Shown piece after piece: positions 7,503-17,214 of a stretch of DNA of 64,000 bases. The stretch covers positions 186,001-250,000 of the forward strand of contig NZ_JACHNY010000004.1 in NCBI RefSeq assembly GCF_014199625.1, given 5' to 3'. Every line of letters begins with the position of its first letter. Position 1 is the stretch's first letter. Below the pieces are notes generated by a model. The model was not told where the DNA came from and did not search any database. It worked only from the letters and a program-made list of their open reading frames with translations. A program made the position numbers and the translations under genes. Source of the stretch: Sphingomonas abaci. GTDB lineage: Bacteria > Pseudomonadota > Alphaproteobacteria > Sphingomonadales > Sphingomonadaceae.

Positions 7503-10181
7503 ATGGCCAGTCTTCCCCCGATCGCGAACAATCCCGACATCCGCTATCTCGGCACGCTGCTGGGCGACGTGATCCGCGACTATGGCGGCGACGCCCTGTT
7601 CGAGGCGACGGAGACGATCCGCCGCGCCTCGGTCGAGCGGCATCGCAGCGGCGGCGATGGCGCCACCGTCGACCTCCAGCTCGAACGGCTCGACCTGGAC
7701 GAGACCATTGACTTCGTGCGCGGCTTCATGCTCTTCTCGATGCTCGCCAACCTCGCCGAGGATCGCCAGGGCATCGCCGCCGAACAGGGGGCCGATGTCG
7801 CCGCCGCGTTGGAACGGCTGGCGGGCGAGGGCATCGACCGCGCCGAGGTGACGGCGCTGTTGTCCGAGGCGCTGGTGATGCCGGTGCTGACCGCCCACCC
7901 GACCGAGGTGCGGCGCAAGAGCATGATCGACCATCGCAACCGCATCGCCGAGCTGATGGCGATGCGAGACGCTGGCCGCACCGAGACGCCGGACGGCGAT
8001 GCGGTCGACCAGGCGATCCAGCGCCAGGTCGCGCTCTTGTGGCAGACGCGGGCGCTGCGCCGCGAGCGGCTGGGCGTGGCGGACGAGGTGGAGACGACGC
8101 TCTCCTATCTGCGCGACGTGTTCCTGCCGGCGATGCCGGCGCTATACCAGCGCTGGGACCGGGCGCTGGGCGGCCGGGTGCCGAGCTTCCTGAAACCCGG
8201 CAGCTGGATCGGCGGCGACCGCGACGGCAATCCCAACGTCACCGCCGACAGCCTCACGCTGGCGCTGGCCCGTGCGGCCGAGACGGTGATCGGCCACTAT
8301 CTCGACACGCTGCACGCGCTGGGTGCGGAACTGTCGATCTCGTCGCTGCGCGCGCAGGTCGACCCCGCCGTGCTGGCGCTCGCCGACGCGAGCGGCGATA
8401 CCGCGCCCAGCCGCCAGGACGAGCCGTTCCGCCGCGCGATTTCCGGCATCTATGCGCGGCTCGCCGCCACCTATCAGGCGCTGACCGGCAAGGCCCCGCC
8501 CCGCCCGGGCGCGCTGAAAGGCGAGCGCTACGCCGATCCGCAGGCGTTCCGCGCCGACCTGGTCGCGATCGCGCGCGCGCTGGCGACGCGCGGCGGCGGC
8601 ACCCTGGGATCGAGTGGCGCGCTCGGCCGCCTGATCCGCGCGGTCGACATCTTCGGCTTCCACCTCGCCACGCTCGACCTGCGCCAGAACAGCGCCGTGC
8701 ACGAGCGCGTCGTGGCCGAACTGCTGGCGGTGGCGGGGGTGGAGACCGACTATGCCGCGCTGGACGAGGAGGCGCGCGTCGCGCTGCTCCGCCATGAGCT
8801 CGCCTCGCCCCGGCCGCTGGTCGATCCCTATCACGACTATTCCGACGAGACCGCATCCGAACTGGCGGTCGTGCGCGCCGCTGGCGCCGCGCATGCCCGC
8901 TACGGCGCCGCCTGCATCGCGCGCTACATCTGCTCGATGGGCAAGTCGGTGTCCGACCTGCTCGAGATCCACCTGCTGCTGAAGGAAGCCGGCCTCTATC
9001 GCCCCGGCGCGACCGGCGAGGCCCCGCGGGCGGCGGTGATGGCCGTGCCGCTGTTCGAGACGATCGAGGACCTGGAGGCTGCCCCCGGCATCATGGCCGA
9101 CTGGTTCGCGCTGCCGGAGGTCGCCGCGCTCGCCCGCCAGCGGGGCGCCCAGGAGGTGATGATCGGCTATTCGGACAGCAACAAGGACGGCGGCTACCTG
9201 ACCTCGACTTGGAGCTTGTCCAAGGCGTCGACCGCCCTCGCCCCGGTCTTCGCGACGGCGGGCGTGCGGATGCAGCTGTTCCACGGGCGCGGCGGCGCGG
9301 TGGGGCGCGGCGGCGGCTCGTCCTTCTCGGCGATCCGCGCGCAGCCGCACGGCACGGTGCAGGGCCGCATCCGCATCACCGAACAGGGCGAGGTGATCGC
9401 CGCCAAATACGGCACGCGCGAGAGCGCGATGACCAACCTGGAGGCGATGGCCTCGGCCGCGATCCTCGCCAGCCTGGAGCCGCCGCAGCTCTCGGCGCAT
9501 GAAAGCGCGACGTTCGCCGGCGCGATGGACCGCCTGTCCGACGCGGCGTTCCGCCACTATCGCGACCTGGTCTATGGCTCGGACGATTTCCGCACCTTCT
9601 TCCGCCAGATGACGCCGATCGCGGAGATCGCCAACCTCAAGATCGGCAGCCGCCCGGCCAGCCGCACCAAGTCCGACCGGATCGAGGATCTGCGCGCCAT
9701 CCCCTGGGTGTTCAGCTGGGCGCAGGCGCGGGTGATGCTGCCCGGCTGGTACGGCGTCGGCCAGGCCATCGCCGCCTTCGAGGACAAGGCGCTGCTCGCC
9801 GAGATGGCGGCGGGCTGGCCCTTCTTCGCGGCGACGCTCGCCAATCTGGAGATGGTGCTGGCCAAGTCCGACATGGCGGTGGCGGCGCGCTATGCCGATC
9901 TGGTCGAGCCTGGGCTGCGCCGCCATTTCGCTACGATCCGCGACGCCTGGAGCCTGACCGAGGCGGGGTTGCTCGCCGCCACCGGCCAGTCGCGCCTGCT
10001 GGAGAAAAGTCCGGCGCTCGAAGCCTCGATCCGGCTGCGCCTGCCCTATATCGAGCCGCTCAACCTCCTCCAGATCGAACTGATGAAGCGCCACCGCGCA
10101 GGCGAGCAGGACGAGCGGATCGGCGAGGGTATCCTCCTGTCGATCAACGCCATCGCCACGGGGCTGCGCAATTCGGGGTGA
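7503..10181 (+). CDS. ppc: Phosphoenolpyruvate carboxylase
   Basis: Carboxylates phosphoenolpyruvate with bicarbonate to give oxaloacetate, refilling the TCA cycle. The catalytic histidine block VLTAHPTEVRRKS, the bicarbonate/PEP-binding VMIGYSDSNKDGGYLTSTW, the glycine-rich FHGRGGAVGRGGGSS, and the C-terminal SINAIATGLRNSG are all present. The product is 892 residues with ATG at 7503 (MASLPPIANN), standard for the family. A longer frame from 7440 adds 21 residues with no family similarity. It converges on the thioesterase gene, with a REP pair between them. Confidence 0.97.
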   Translation: MASLPPIANNPDIRYLGTLLGDVIRDYGGDALFEATETIRRASVERHRSGGDGATVDLQLERLDLDETIDFVRGFMLFSMLANLAEDRQGIAAEQGADVAAALERLAGEGIDRAEVTALLSEALVMPVLTAHPTEVRRKSMIDHRNRIAELMAMRDAGRTETPDGDAVDQAIQRQVALLWQTRALRRERLGVADEVETTLSYLRDVFLPAMPALYQRWDRALGGRVPSFLKPGSWIGGDRDGNPNVTADSLTLALARAAETVIGHYLDTLHALGAELSISSLRAQVDPAVLALADASGDTAPSRQDEPFRRAISGIYARLAATYQALTGKAPPRPGALKGERYADPQAFRADLVAIARALATRGGGTLGSSGALGRLIRAVDIFGFHLATLDLRQNSAVHERVVAELLAVAGVETDYAALDEEARVALLRHELASPRPLVDPYHDYSDETASELAVVRAAGAAHARYGAACIARYICSMGKSVSDLLEIHLLLKEAGLYRPGATGEAPRAAVMAVPLFETIEDLEAAPGIMADWFALPEVAALARQRGAQEVMIGYSDSNKDGGYLTSTWSLSKASTALAPVFATAGVRMQLFHGRGGAVGRGGGSSFSAIRAQPHGTVQGRIRITEQGEVIAAKYGTRESAMTNLEAMASAAILASLEPPQLSAHESATFAGAMDRLSDAAFRHYRDLVYGSDDFRTFFRQMTPIAEIANLKIGSRPASRTKSDRIEDLRAIPWVFSWAQARVMLPGWYGVGQAIAAFEDKALLAEMAAGWPFFAATLANLEMVLAKSDMAVAARYADLVEPGLRRHFATIRDAWSLTEAGLLAATGQSRLLEKSPALEASIRLRLPYIEPLNLLQIELMKRHRAGEQDERIGEGILLSINAIATGLRNSG

Positions 10182-10214
10182 GGGATTCTATGCGGAAGCC
10201 CTAATCTTCTTCCG

Positions 10215-10317
10215 TTCCCCGGCGAAGGCCGGGGCCCAGTTGGGAAGGCGTTGGAAACGGAGCACTGCGCGTCGTCACGATCGTCCCCCAACTAGGCCCC
10301 GGCCTTCGCCGGGGAAC
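10215..10317. repeat. REP-like inverted pair between ppc and thioesterase genes
   Basis: Left arm TTCCCCGGCGAAGGCCGGGG followed by CCCAGTTGGG (10215-10244). Right arm CCCAACTAGGCCCCGGCC then TTCGCCGGGGAA (10287-10317), its inverted counterpart. Each arm is itself a hairpin (CCCCGGC-GAAG-GCCGGGG). The whole lies between two convergent genes and could act as a two-way transcription end or mRNA stabiliser. Confidence 0.85.
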
Positions 10318-10467
10318 AGCTTGTGATGCAGGACGCAACCCAGCGCAAAAAACCACGGGCGGTGCCTGCCGGATGCAGACACCGCCCGTAGCCCGTAGTG
10401 ACACAATGAATGTGTACAGCAGCGGTTGCTGACTGCAAGCCGGCCCTACACCATCGGCATTGCCACA

Positions 10468-10872
10468 TTATGTCCCTGATGTGTCCGACAGGAACCGTTC
10501 GGCGATTTCCGGGCGGACGCGCAGCAGCCGGCCGGTGGCGCGGTCGATGAGCGCCCAGGTGGTCACCGCCTCCACCTTCACCCGACCGTCGGCGCCGGTG
10601 AAGCGGACGTGGCGATCGAAGCGCGCGCCGCGCGGGGCCGCGACCCAGGTCTCGGCCGTCACCGTCTCCCCTGCCGCCAGGTTGCCGCGATAGTCTATCT
10701 CGTGCCGGGTCACGACCCAGATATAGGCGGCCTGCTGGTCAGGGGGGGCGACCGCCGCCCAGTGCGCACCCGCCAGATCCTGGATCCAGCGGACCCAGAC
10801 CGCATTGTTGACATGGCCGAGGATGTCGATGTCCGCCTCTTGCGCGGTGATGACCTGGGTGAAGCGGCTCAT
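10468..10872 (-). CDS. Acyl-CoA thioesterase, 4HBT hotdog family
   Basis: A 134-residue hotdog-fold thioesterase predicted to hydrolyse an acyl-CoA in the cytoplasm. The family block DIDILGHVNNAVWVRWIQD near residues 14-32 carries the asparagine and aspartate positions of the 4-hydroxybenzoyl-CoA thioesterase group, and HEIDYRGNLAAGETV matches the second conserved strand. The substrate cannot be told. The ATG at 10872 overlaps the stop of the dedA-like gene by ATGA, making it the last gene of a coupled ptrB-dedA-thioesterase operon. The much longer frame seen upstream is antisense artefact. Confidence 0.88.
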   Translation of the reverse strand: MSRFTQVITAQEADIDILGHVNNAVWVRWIQDLAGAHWAAVAPPDQQAAYIWVVTRHEIDYRGNLAAGETVTAETWVAAPRGARFDRHVRFTGADGRVKVEAVTTWALIDRATGRLLRVRPEIAERFLSDTSGT

Positions 10873-11426
10873 GCCTGTCGTCCTTTCCGCCAGCGAAAGA
10901 GTGCGAAGCCGATGCCCACCATCGCCAGCGCCGCCACCGCCCAAGGCCAATGCGTCGTGATGCGCCCCACCAGCCGCTCGAAGGCATGGCCGAACAGATA
11001 GCCGATGCCGGTGAAGAGCACGCCCCAGATCGCCGCCGACGCCGCATTGACCAGCACGAAGGTGCGCGCCGGCACCCGGGTCGTGCCGATCGCGATCGGG
11101 CTGACCGTGCGCAGGCCGTAGAGAAAGCGGAACACGAAGATGAAGCCGATCGGATAGCGTTCCAGCCACTGGATCGCTTTCGCAAAGGCGGGTTTCTCGC
11201 GCGCCTGCCGGACCCAGCGATGGTCGCGGAAATAGCGGCCGCTGGCGAACCAGGCCTGGTCGGCGGCGAACGAGCCGGTGGCGGTGGCGATCATCGCGCC
11301 CACCAGCGGCAGCAGCCCCTGATGCGCCGCCACCCCGCCGGTGACGACGACCGTCTCGCCCTCCATCGCCGCGCCGACGAAGAGCGCGGGCAGGCCGTAA
11401 TGGGCGATCAGCTCGGGCAGGGTCAC
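10869..11426 (-). CDS. DedA family membrane protein
   Basis: A 185-residue integral membrane protein of the DedA/VTT family, members of which move or flip phospholipids and help keep membrane homeostasis. Seen are about four to five hydrophobic segments, the conserved FRFLYGLRTVSPIAIGTTRV region (charged R and G residues of the VTT motif), and a C-terminal helix before FRWRKGRQA. The GTG at 11426 overlaps the oligopeptidase stop (GTGA) and its own stop overlaps the thioesterase start (ATGA). Members of this family are usually about 190-220 residues, so it is on the short side but intact. Confidence 0.88.
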   Translation of the reverse strand: MTLPELIAHYGLPALFVGAAMEGETVVVTGGVAAHQGLLPLVGAMIATATGSFAADQAWFASGRYFRDHRWVRQAREKPAFAKAIQWLERYPIGFIFVFRFLYGLRTVSPIAIGTTRVPARTFVLVNAASAAIWGVLFTGIGYLFGHAFERLVGRITTHWPWAVAALAMVGIGFALFRWRKGRQA

Positions 11427-13507
11427 CCTGCGACCCCGAGCTGCCACAGGACGAAGGCATGTTCCTCCGCCGCCTCGCGCAAGCTTTCGAACCGGCCCGA
11501 CTTGCCGCCGTGCCCCGCGCCCATATTGGTCTTGAGCAGCAGGATGTTGGCGTCGGTCTTGGTGGCGCGCAACCGCGCCGCCCATTTCGCCGGCTCCCAA
11601 TAGGTGACGCGCGGATCGTTCAGCCCGCCCGAGATGAACAGCGGCGGATAGGCCTGCGCCCGGACATTGTCATAGGGGCTGTAGCTGCGGATCAGCGCGA
11701 ACGCCGCCGGGTCTTCGATCGGGTTGCCCCATTCAGGCCATTCGCCCGGGGTCAGCGGCAGGTCGGCGTCGAGCATGGTGTTGAGCACGTCGACGAACGG
11801 CACGTCGGCGATCACCGCGCCCCACAGTTCCGGGTCGGAATTGACGATCGCGCCCATCAGCTCGCCGCCCGCCGACCGACCGGCGGTGGCGATCCGTCCG
11901 GCGCTGGTCCAGCCGCCGGCGATCAGCCCCCGGGCCACGTCGACGAAGTCGTTGAACGTGTTGGTGCGCTTTTCCAGCTTGCCGTCGTGATACCATTGCT
12001 GGCCCAGATCGTCGCCGCCCCGGATATGCGCGATCGCATAGGCGAAGCCGCGGTCGAGCAGGCTCAGTCGCCCGGTCGAGAAGCCGGGCGGAATGGCATG
12101 GCCGTACGCGCCATAGGCATAGAGGAACAGGGGCTGCGACCCGTCGCGCACGAAACCGGCCGGATAGACGATCGACACCGGCACCTCCGTGCCGTCGCGC
12201 GCGGTGATCTTCAGCCGCTCGGTCCGGTACCGGTCCGCGTCATAGCCGCAGGGTATCTCCTGCACCTTCAGCGTGGTGAGCGCTCGGCTCGCGACGTCGT
12301 ACTCATAGACGGTGCCGGGCGTGACCATCGACTCATATCCCAGCCGCAGCCGGTCGACCGCATATTCGGGATTGTCGCCCAGCCCCGCGGCATAGCTCGC
12401 CTCCGGGAAGACGATGCGCTGCGGCGCGGTGGCGTCGTCATAACGGTGGATCGCGATCTGATCCAACCCGTCCTCGCGCCCCTCGACCACGAAGAAGTCG
12501 CGATAGCATTCCACCCCGGTCATGTAGAAACGCGGGTCCGGCGCGATCCGCTCGTGCCAGTCGCCGGGCGAATCGATGCTGGCGGTGCACAGCCGCCACA
12601 TCGGATCGGTATCGTTGGTGTGGATGAACAGCGTGCCGTCATGCGCGTCGACATCATATTCGCGGCCGGACTGGCGCGCCGCGACCAGGATCGGTTCGGC
12701 GAACGGATCATGCGCCGGCAACAGCCGCACCTCGCTGGTGACATGGTCGCCGGTGCCGATCACCAGCCATTGCCGGTCACTCGTCTCCGCCACCGCGACG
12801 CGGTAGCCCTCGTCCGCCTCGTGATAGAGTTCGACGTCTTCCTCGACCGGGGTGCCCAGACGGTGGAAGCGCGCATTGTCGGTGCGCCACTGGTCGTTGG
12901 CCAGGCCATAGAGGAAACCGCTGTCATCGGCGCACCAGACGATATCGGACAACATGCCAGGGATCGTCTCGGGCAGCAGCGCGCCGCTGGTCAGGTCCTT
13001 GACGTGGATAGTGAAGCGTTCCGACCCGTTATCGTCGATCGCATAGGCCAGGTGGCGCCCGTCGTTCGACACGGCGAACGCGCCCAGGCTGAAATATTCC
13101 TTGCCCTCGGCGAGCGCCGGTTCGTCGAGCAGCAACTGGTCCGCGCCGCCCGCGACCGGCTTGCGCCACCATTTGCGATATTGCCCACCCGTCTCGAACG
13201 CCGCCCAGTAGAGCCAGTCGCCGTCCTTTTGCGGCACGGAGGATTCATCCTCCTTGATGCGGGCCTTCATCTCTTCGTACAGCCGGTCGACCAATGGCCG
13301 GTGCGGCGCCATCACCGCCTCGAAATAGGCGTTCTCCGCCTCCAGATAGGCCAGGATCTCGGGATCGCCGACCTCGGGATAGTCCGGGTCCTTCAGCCAG
13401 GCATAGGGATCATCGACGGTGACGCCGTGCAGGGTGAAGCTGTGCGGGCGCCGCTCCGCGACGGGCGGCTGGGGAGCGGGCTGGCTGGTCGGCTGGGAGT
13501 CGGTCAT
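11423..13507 (-). CDS. ptrB: Oligopeptidase B (S9 prolyl oligopeptidase family)
   Basis: Cytoplasmic serine peptidase cutting short peptides, in this family usually after arginine or lysine. The 694 residues show a beta-propeller N-terminal part and a C-terminal alpha/beta hydrolase. The nucleophile block is GRSAGGELMGA and the late histidine lies in TNMGAGHGGKSGR. DEPALAEGKEYFSLGAF and FLYAYGAYG match oligopeptidase B. It begins with ATG and an Ala/Pro/Gln-rich stretch, without a signal peptide. It is the first gene of a three-gene run with GTGA and ATGA overlaps. Confidence 0.92.
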   Translation of the reverse strand: MTDSQPTSQPAPQPPVAERRPHSFTLHGVTVDDPYAWLKDPDYPEVGDPEILAYLEAENAYFEAVMAPHRPLVDRLYEEMKARIKEDESSVPQKDGDWLYWAAFETGGQYRKWWRKPVAGGADQLLLDEPALAEGKEYFSLGAFAVSNDGRHLAYAIDDNGSERFTIHVKDLTSGALLPETIPGMLSDIVWCADDSGFLYGLANDQWRTDNARFHRLGTPVEEDVELYHEADEGYRVAVAETSDRQWLVIGTGDHVTSEVRLLPAHDPFAEPILVAARQSGREYDVDAHDGTLFIHTNDTDPMWRLCTASIDSPGDWHERIAPDPRFYMTGVECYRDFFVVEGREDGLDQIAIHRYDDATAPQRIVFPEASYAAGLGDNPEYAVDRLRLGYESMVTPGTVYEYDVASRALTTLKVQEIPCGYDADRYRTERLKITARDGTEVPVSIVYPAGFVRDGSQPLFLYAYGAYGHAIPPGFSTGRLSLLDRGFAYAIAHIRGGDDLGQQWYHDGKLEKRTNTFNDFVDVARGLIAGGWTSAGRIATAGRSAGGELMGAIVNSDPELWGAVIADVPFVDVLNTMLDADLPLTPGEWPEWGNPIEDPAAFALIRSYSPYDNVRAQAYPPLFISGGLNDPRVTYWEPAKWAARLRATKTDANILLLKTNMGAGHGGKSGRFESLREAAEEHAFVLWQLGVAG

Positions 13508-13555
13508 GGGACCGCCATAACGCCCGAAACCGCGAAGTCGACGGGGGGCGCCCTT

Positions 13556-15202
13556 CTACCCCCGCCCCTGCGCGCGCCAGCGCTGGATGGTCCGCGCGAC
13601 GATCGCCTCCTCGCCGCCGACATCGCGCCACAATTCGGAGAAGAGCGGATCGCCCGAGGCCGGGCGGCGCGCCTCCTCCAGCGCGTCGAAGGCGACGCGT
13701 ACGGGGATGGTCACGCCCTCGCCGCAGATGATCGCCTCGCGGTTGCGCAGCGCCGGGATCGAATCGAGGAAGCCGCGCGCCCCCTCCGGCATCGCCGCGC
13801 GGACGAAAGCCTGGTCGCGATCATTGTTCAGCCGCATGGCGATGATCGTGCCGCATTGCGACAGCACGCCCTCCGCCAAGTCGGACGGACGCTGGGTCAC
13901 CAGCCCCAGGCTGACGCCATATTTGCGCCCCTCCTTGGCGATCCGGCCCAGGATGCGTCCGACCGACGAGCCGCTGTCCGACCCCGCGGGGACGTAGCGA
14001 TGCGCCTCCTCGCACATCAACAGGATCGGGCGGCGCGGCTCGGCGCGCGACCAGATCGCATAGTCGAAGGTCATCCGCGCCAGCACCGCGACCACCACGG
14101 ACGTGATGTCCGACGGCACGCCCGACACGTCGATGATCGCGATCGGCTTGCCGTCGCCGGGCAGGCGGAACACCCGCGCCAGGAACGCCGCCATCGTGTC
14201 CGCGACCAGCAGGCCGGAGAACATGAAGCCGTAGCGCGGATCGGCCTTGATCTCGTCGATCTTCGCCTTCAGCCGCAGATAGGGGGCGGTGTCGCCCGCC
14301 CGGTCCATCTTGCCCATCTCCTGCGACAGGATCGCGGAGAGGTCGGACAGCAGATAGGGCACCGGCGCGTCAACCGTCAGCTTGCCGATCTCCTGCCCCA
14401 GCCGGCTCTTGGCGCGTGCGGCAAGCAGGCATTTGGCGAGAATGTCGGCATCCACCTGCCGGTCCGGTCCGGCCGCGGTCAGGAACACCTCGCAATGTTC
14501 CTCGAAATTCATCAGCCAATAGGGGAGTTGAAGGTTGCCCACGTCCAGGATCGCGCCATTGTCGCGAAAGGCGGCGGCATATTCGCCGTGCGGGTCGATC
14601 ATCAGGATATGGCCGTGCGGGGCCATGTCGCAGATGCGGTGGAGGATCAGCGCGGTCGCCGTCGACTTGCCGGTGCCGGTCGAGCCGACCAGCGCGAAAT
14701 GCTTGCCCAGCATCGCGTCGATCGACAGCGAGGCGTGGATATCCTGGGTCGGATAGACGGTGCCGATGCCGATCTGCGCGGCGTCGCCGGCGGCGTAGAC
14801 CTGGCGCAGGTCGGCGGTGGTGACGGGCCAGACCGAGGCGCCCGGCATCGGATAGCGGGTGACGCCGCGCCGAAACCGATGCAGCGCGCCGGTGGCCGCG
14901 TCCTGGTCGCCTTCGCCCAGGAAATCGATGTCGGCGACGATCGCGCCCTCCGCCGCATCCAGCCGCAGCGCGCGGATGTTGGCGATCAGCCAGGTCGCGC
15001 CGACCTGCATCCGCACCAGGCTGCCGACTTGACCGGCGGCGGCGAGCGCCGGATCGGCCGCGTCCGCCAGCCGCCCTGCGACGTCCGGATCGATCGTCAC
15101 CCGGCTGGACGCGCCATCGATCGCCACCACACGGCCGATCGCGACCTCCGGGACGGGCGGTGCGACGGAGGCGAAGGCATCGCTGCCGGGCATCAGGGTC
15201 AT
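13556..15202 (-). CDS. HerA-type ATP-binding protein (DUF87 family helicase)
   Basis: A 548-residue FtsK/HerA superfamily ATPase. It has an N-terminal HAS-barrel-like region, then Walker A GSTGTGKST, Walker B with ILLMCEEAHRYVP, and a sensor/arginine region GLVTQRPSDLAEGVLSQC. HerA proteins usually work with the NurA nuclease in end resection or in defence systems, but no nurA or other nuclease lies nearby, so this is the stand-alone chromosomal form common in Proteobacteria. ATG at 15202 is preferred because AAAGG lies 7-8 bases upstream; the frame can be extended to 15247. Confidence 0.85.
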   Translation of the reverse strand: MTLMPGSDAFASVAPPVPEVAIGRVVAIDGASSRVTIDPDVAGRLADAADPALAAAGQVGSLVRMQVGATWLIANIRALRLDAAEGAIVADIDFLGEGDQDAATGALHRFRRGVTRYPMPGASVWPVTTADLRQVYAAGDAAQIGIGTVYPTQDIHASLSIDAMLGKHFALVGSTGTGKSTATALILHRICDMAPHGHILMIDPHGEYAAAFRDNGAILDVGNLQLPYWLMNFEEHCEVFLTAAGPDRQVDADILAKCLLAARAKSRLGQEIGKLTVDAPVPYLLSDLSAILSQEMGKMDRAGDTAPYLRLKAKIDEIKADPRYGFMFSGLLVADTMAAFLARVFRLPGDGKPIAIIDVSGVPSDITSVVVAVLARMTFDYAIWSRAEPRRPILLMCEEAHRYVPAGSDSGSSVGRILGRIAKEGRKYGVSLGLVTQRPSDLAEGVLSQCGTIIAMRLNNDRDQAFVRAAMPEGARGFLDSIPALRNREAIICGEGVTIPVRVAFDALEEARRPASGDPLFSELWRDVGGEEAIVARTIQRWRAQGRG

Positions 15203-15284
15203 GAACGGCCTTTCGAACAGCGCGAATGATGTGCGTGCCGCCGCCATGCCATGCCGGAAGTAAACGAAGCGTGAGCGGGCGCCG

Positions 15285-16055
15285 CTACATCCGTCTGGCC
15301 ACCCAACCGGCCAGATAGCCCAGCCCCACCGACAGCATCACCGCGACCAGGCCATAGATCAGTTCGTGCCGGTCCGCGGCGCGGGCGACGAATCGCTCGA
15401 ACCCCGATTTACGGATGTCGATGTCGCGTACCGCCGCCGCCAGGACGCGACCGTCGCGGATCAGGAAGGTCTCGGCGGTGAAGCGGCCGACCGGCACGCG
15501 CGCCGGGATGGTGACGCGCGCACGGTAGAGCACCCCGTCGGTGATCTCCACCGCGCGGGGCGACTCGACATAGAGGCCAGCGCGCTTCTTCAGCTCGACC
15601 AGCCCGCGGCCGAACCGGGCCTGCACATCGGGCGGCGCAGTGGAGGTGGGGGAAAGCTGCAGGCTATCCAGCCCCAGTTCGTAGATGGCGCGGGTGCGGT
15701 CGTCGACCAGGTCGCGGATCGGCCGCGATGAGGCGACGCTGTAGAAGGAGGGCGCAGAGCGATAGCGCGCGCTCTGCGCATTGACCCAGATGCCGGCCAC
15801 CTTTTCCTTCTCGCGCAGCAGGATCGACTGGGTCGGCCCCTTGACCACCACGACGATGTCGGCCGGCCGCTCGCCCGCCGGCACGCGTCCGCCGGGATAG
15901 AGGATCGCGCCGAACAGCAAGAGGTCCGCGCCGGTGAAGGAATAGGCGATGTCGACCTGGCGCTGCGACACGTCGGGGACCAGCACCGGCTTGGCCTGGC
16001 CCATCAGCAGCGGCGCGGCGAGCAGCAGCGGCAGGAGCGGCCGGCCCACGCTCAC
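15285..16055 (-). CDS. TIGR02186 family membrane protein
   Basis: A 256-residue protein with an N-terminal signal-like helix (LLPLLLAAPLLMG), a long extracytoplasmic domain containing VDIAYSFTGADLLLFGAI and DIVVVVKGPT, and one C-terminal transmembrane helix (LIYGLVAVMLSVGLGYLAGWV). This matches an alphaproteobacterial family of unknown function regularly encoded beside TauE/SafE exporters. The GTG at 16055 overlaps the exporter stop by GTGA; GTG at 16049 is an alternative. The tight overlap suggests the two act together, perhaps in sulfur-oxyanion export. Confidence 0.82.
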   Translation of the reverse strand: MSVGRPLLPLLLAAPLLMGQAKPVLVPDVSQRQVDIAYSFTGADLLLFGAILYPGGRVPAGERPADIVVVVKGPTQSILLREKEKVAGIWVNAQSARYRSAPSFYSVASSRPIRDLVDDRTRAIYELGLDSLQLSPTSTAPPDVQARFGRGLVELKKRAGLYVESPRAVEITDGVLYRARVTIPARVPVGRFTAETFLIRDGRVLAAAVRDIDIRKSGFERFVARAADRHELIYGLVAVMLSVGLGYLAGWVARRM

Positions 16056-16996
16056 GACAGCGCGACCGTGAAGATCTCCTCCGGCCGCCAGACCAGCCCC
16101 AGCAGGATACGGACGCCGACCAGCAGCACGATCACCGCCAGCGCCAGCCGCAGATATTCGGGCTTCACCCGCGTCGCGAACCGCGCGCCGACCTGCGCGC
16201 CGGTGACCGATCCGATCAGCAACAGCCCGGCGAGCACGATATCCACCGCCTTGGTCGTGGTCGCATGGACCATCGTCGCCATGGCGGTGACGAACAGGGT
16301 CTGGAACAGGCTGGTCCCGACCACCACGCCAGTCGCCATGCCGAGCAGGTAGATCATCGCCGGAACCAGGATGAAGCCGCCGCCGACGCCGAGCAGGATG
16401 GTCAGGATGCCGGTGACGAAGCCGAGCAGCAGCGGCGCGAGCGGCGAGATATAGAGGCCCGAGGCATAGAAGCGCGTCCGCATCGGCAGCGCCGCGACCA
16501 GCGGGTGATGGCGACGCTTGCGCGGGCGGGGCGGCTGGCCGCGCCGGGCGAGCAGGATGGTGGTCATCGCCTCGCGCGCCATGGTGCCGCCGATCCAGCT
16601 CAGCATCACCACATAGACGACCGCGATCACCGTATCGATCTGGCCCAGCGCCTGGAGCTGGCGGAAGATCCACGCGCCCGCGAAAGTGCCGGTGATGCCC
16701 CCCGCGACCAGCACGCCGCCCATCTTGAAGTCGACGCCGCGGCGCCGCAGATGCGCGAAGACGCCCGACACGCTCGCCCCCGTCACCTGGCTGGCGGAGG
16801 AGGCGGCGGCGACGGTCGGCGGGATGCCATAGACGATCAGCAGCGGCGTGGTCAGGAAGCCGCCGCCGACCCCGAACATGCCCGACAACAGTCCGACCCC
16901 GCCGCCCAGCAGCACGATCACCAGCGCGTTGACGGACAGATTGGCGATGGGCAGGTACAGGTCCACCTGCTGCTGGTAGCGCGGCCGGCGGCGCAT
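16052..16996 (-). CDS. TauE/SafE family sulfite exporter-like permease
   Basis: A 314-residue integral membrane protein of the TauE/SafE (DUF81) family, with about eight hydrophobic helices in two related halves. The paired family motifs are GVGLLSGMFGVGGGFLTTPLL in the first half and ILTILLGVGGGFILVPAMI in the second. Members export sulfite, sulfoacetate or other small anions. The frame continues upstream without a stop but the region is antisense-like; ATG at 16996 gives a normal N terminus. Its stop overlaps the TIGR02186 gene start. Confidence 0.9.
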   Translation of the reverse strand: MRRRPRYQQQVDLYLPIANLSVNALVIVLLGGGVGLLSGMFGVGGGFLTTPLLIVYGIPPTVAAASSASQVTGASVSGVFAHLRRRGVDFKMGGVLVAGGITGTFAGAWIFRQLQALGQIDTVIAVVYVVMLSWIGGTMAREAMTTILLARRGQPPRPRKRRHHPLVAALPMRTRFYASGLYISPLAPLLLGFVTGILTILLGVGGGFILVPAMIYLLGMATGVVVGTSLFQTLFVTAMATMVHATTTKAVDIVLAGLLLIGSVTGAQVGARFATRVKPEYLRLALAVIVLLVGVRILLGLVWRPEEIFTVALS

Positions 16997-17081
16997 CCCA
17001 ACCCCTCCCCGCGCCACGGCTCCGGTTTTTCGGCCCCTTCGCCAAACCCCGCAGCCCATGCCCCCACCCTCCACCCCGACG

Positions 17082-17134
17082 ACGGTCGGGGTCCCGGAAT
17101 GGCCGGGGTCCGGTGACGGCCGGGGTCCGGTGAC
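17082..17134. repeat. Degenerate REP with a 17-bp direct duplication
   Basis: GGCCGGGGTCCGGTGAC occurs twice back to back (17101-17117 and 17118-17134), preceded by GACGACGGTCGGGGTCCCGG. The unit resembles one REP arm. It lies between two same-strand genes (barrel-like gene end at 17215 and exporter start at 16996). Confidence 0.6.
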
Positions 17135-17214
17135 GGAATGTCTCGGATGATGTCCGGAGGTTGCGCAACCGGGTTCCGCGCCCGCGGGGCCTGGAACGCC
17201 GGCCCCTCCCCCGC

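Noticed and set aside
13556..15202. HerA-based anti-phage defence system
   Set aside because: No nuclease, SIR2, DUF4297 or methylase partner lies next to it; flanking genes are housekeeping, so the stand-alone chromosomal HerA family is the simpler reading.
11459..15229. A 1256-codon plus-strand frame opposite ptrB and the HerA-type gene
   Set aside because: Arg/Gly/His-rich composition without domains; the minus-strand genes in the same place have complete motifs.
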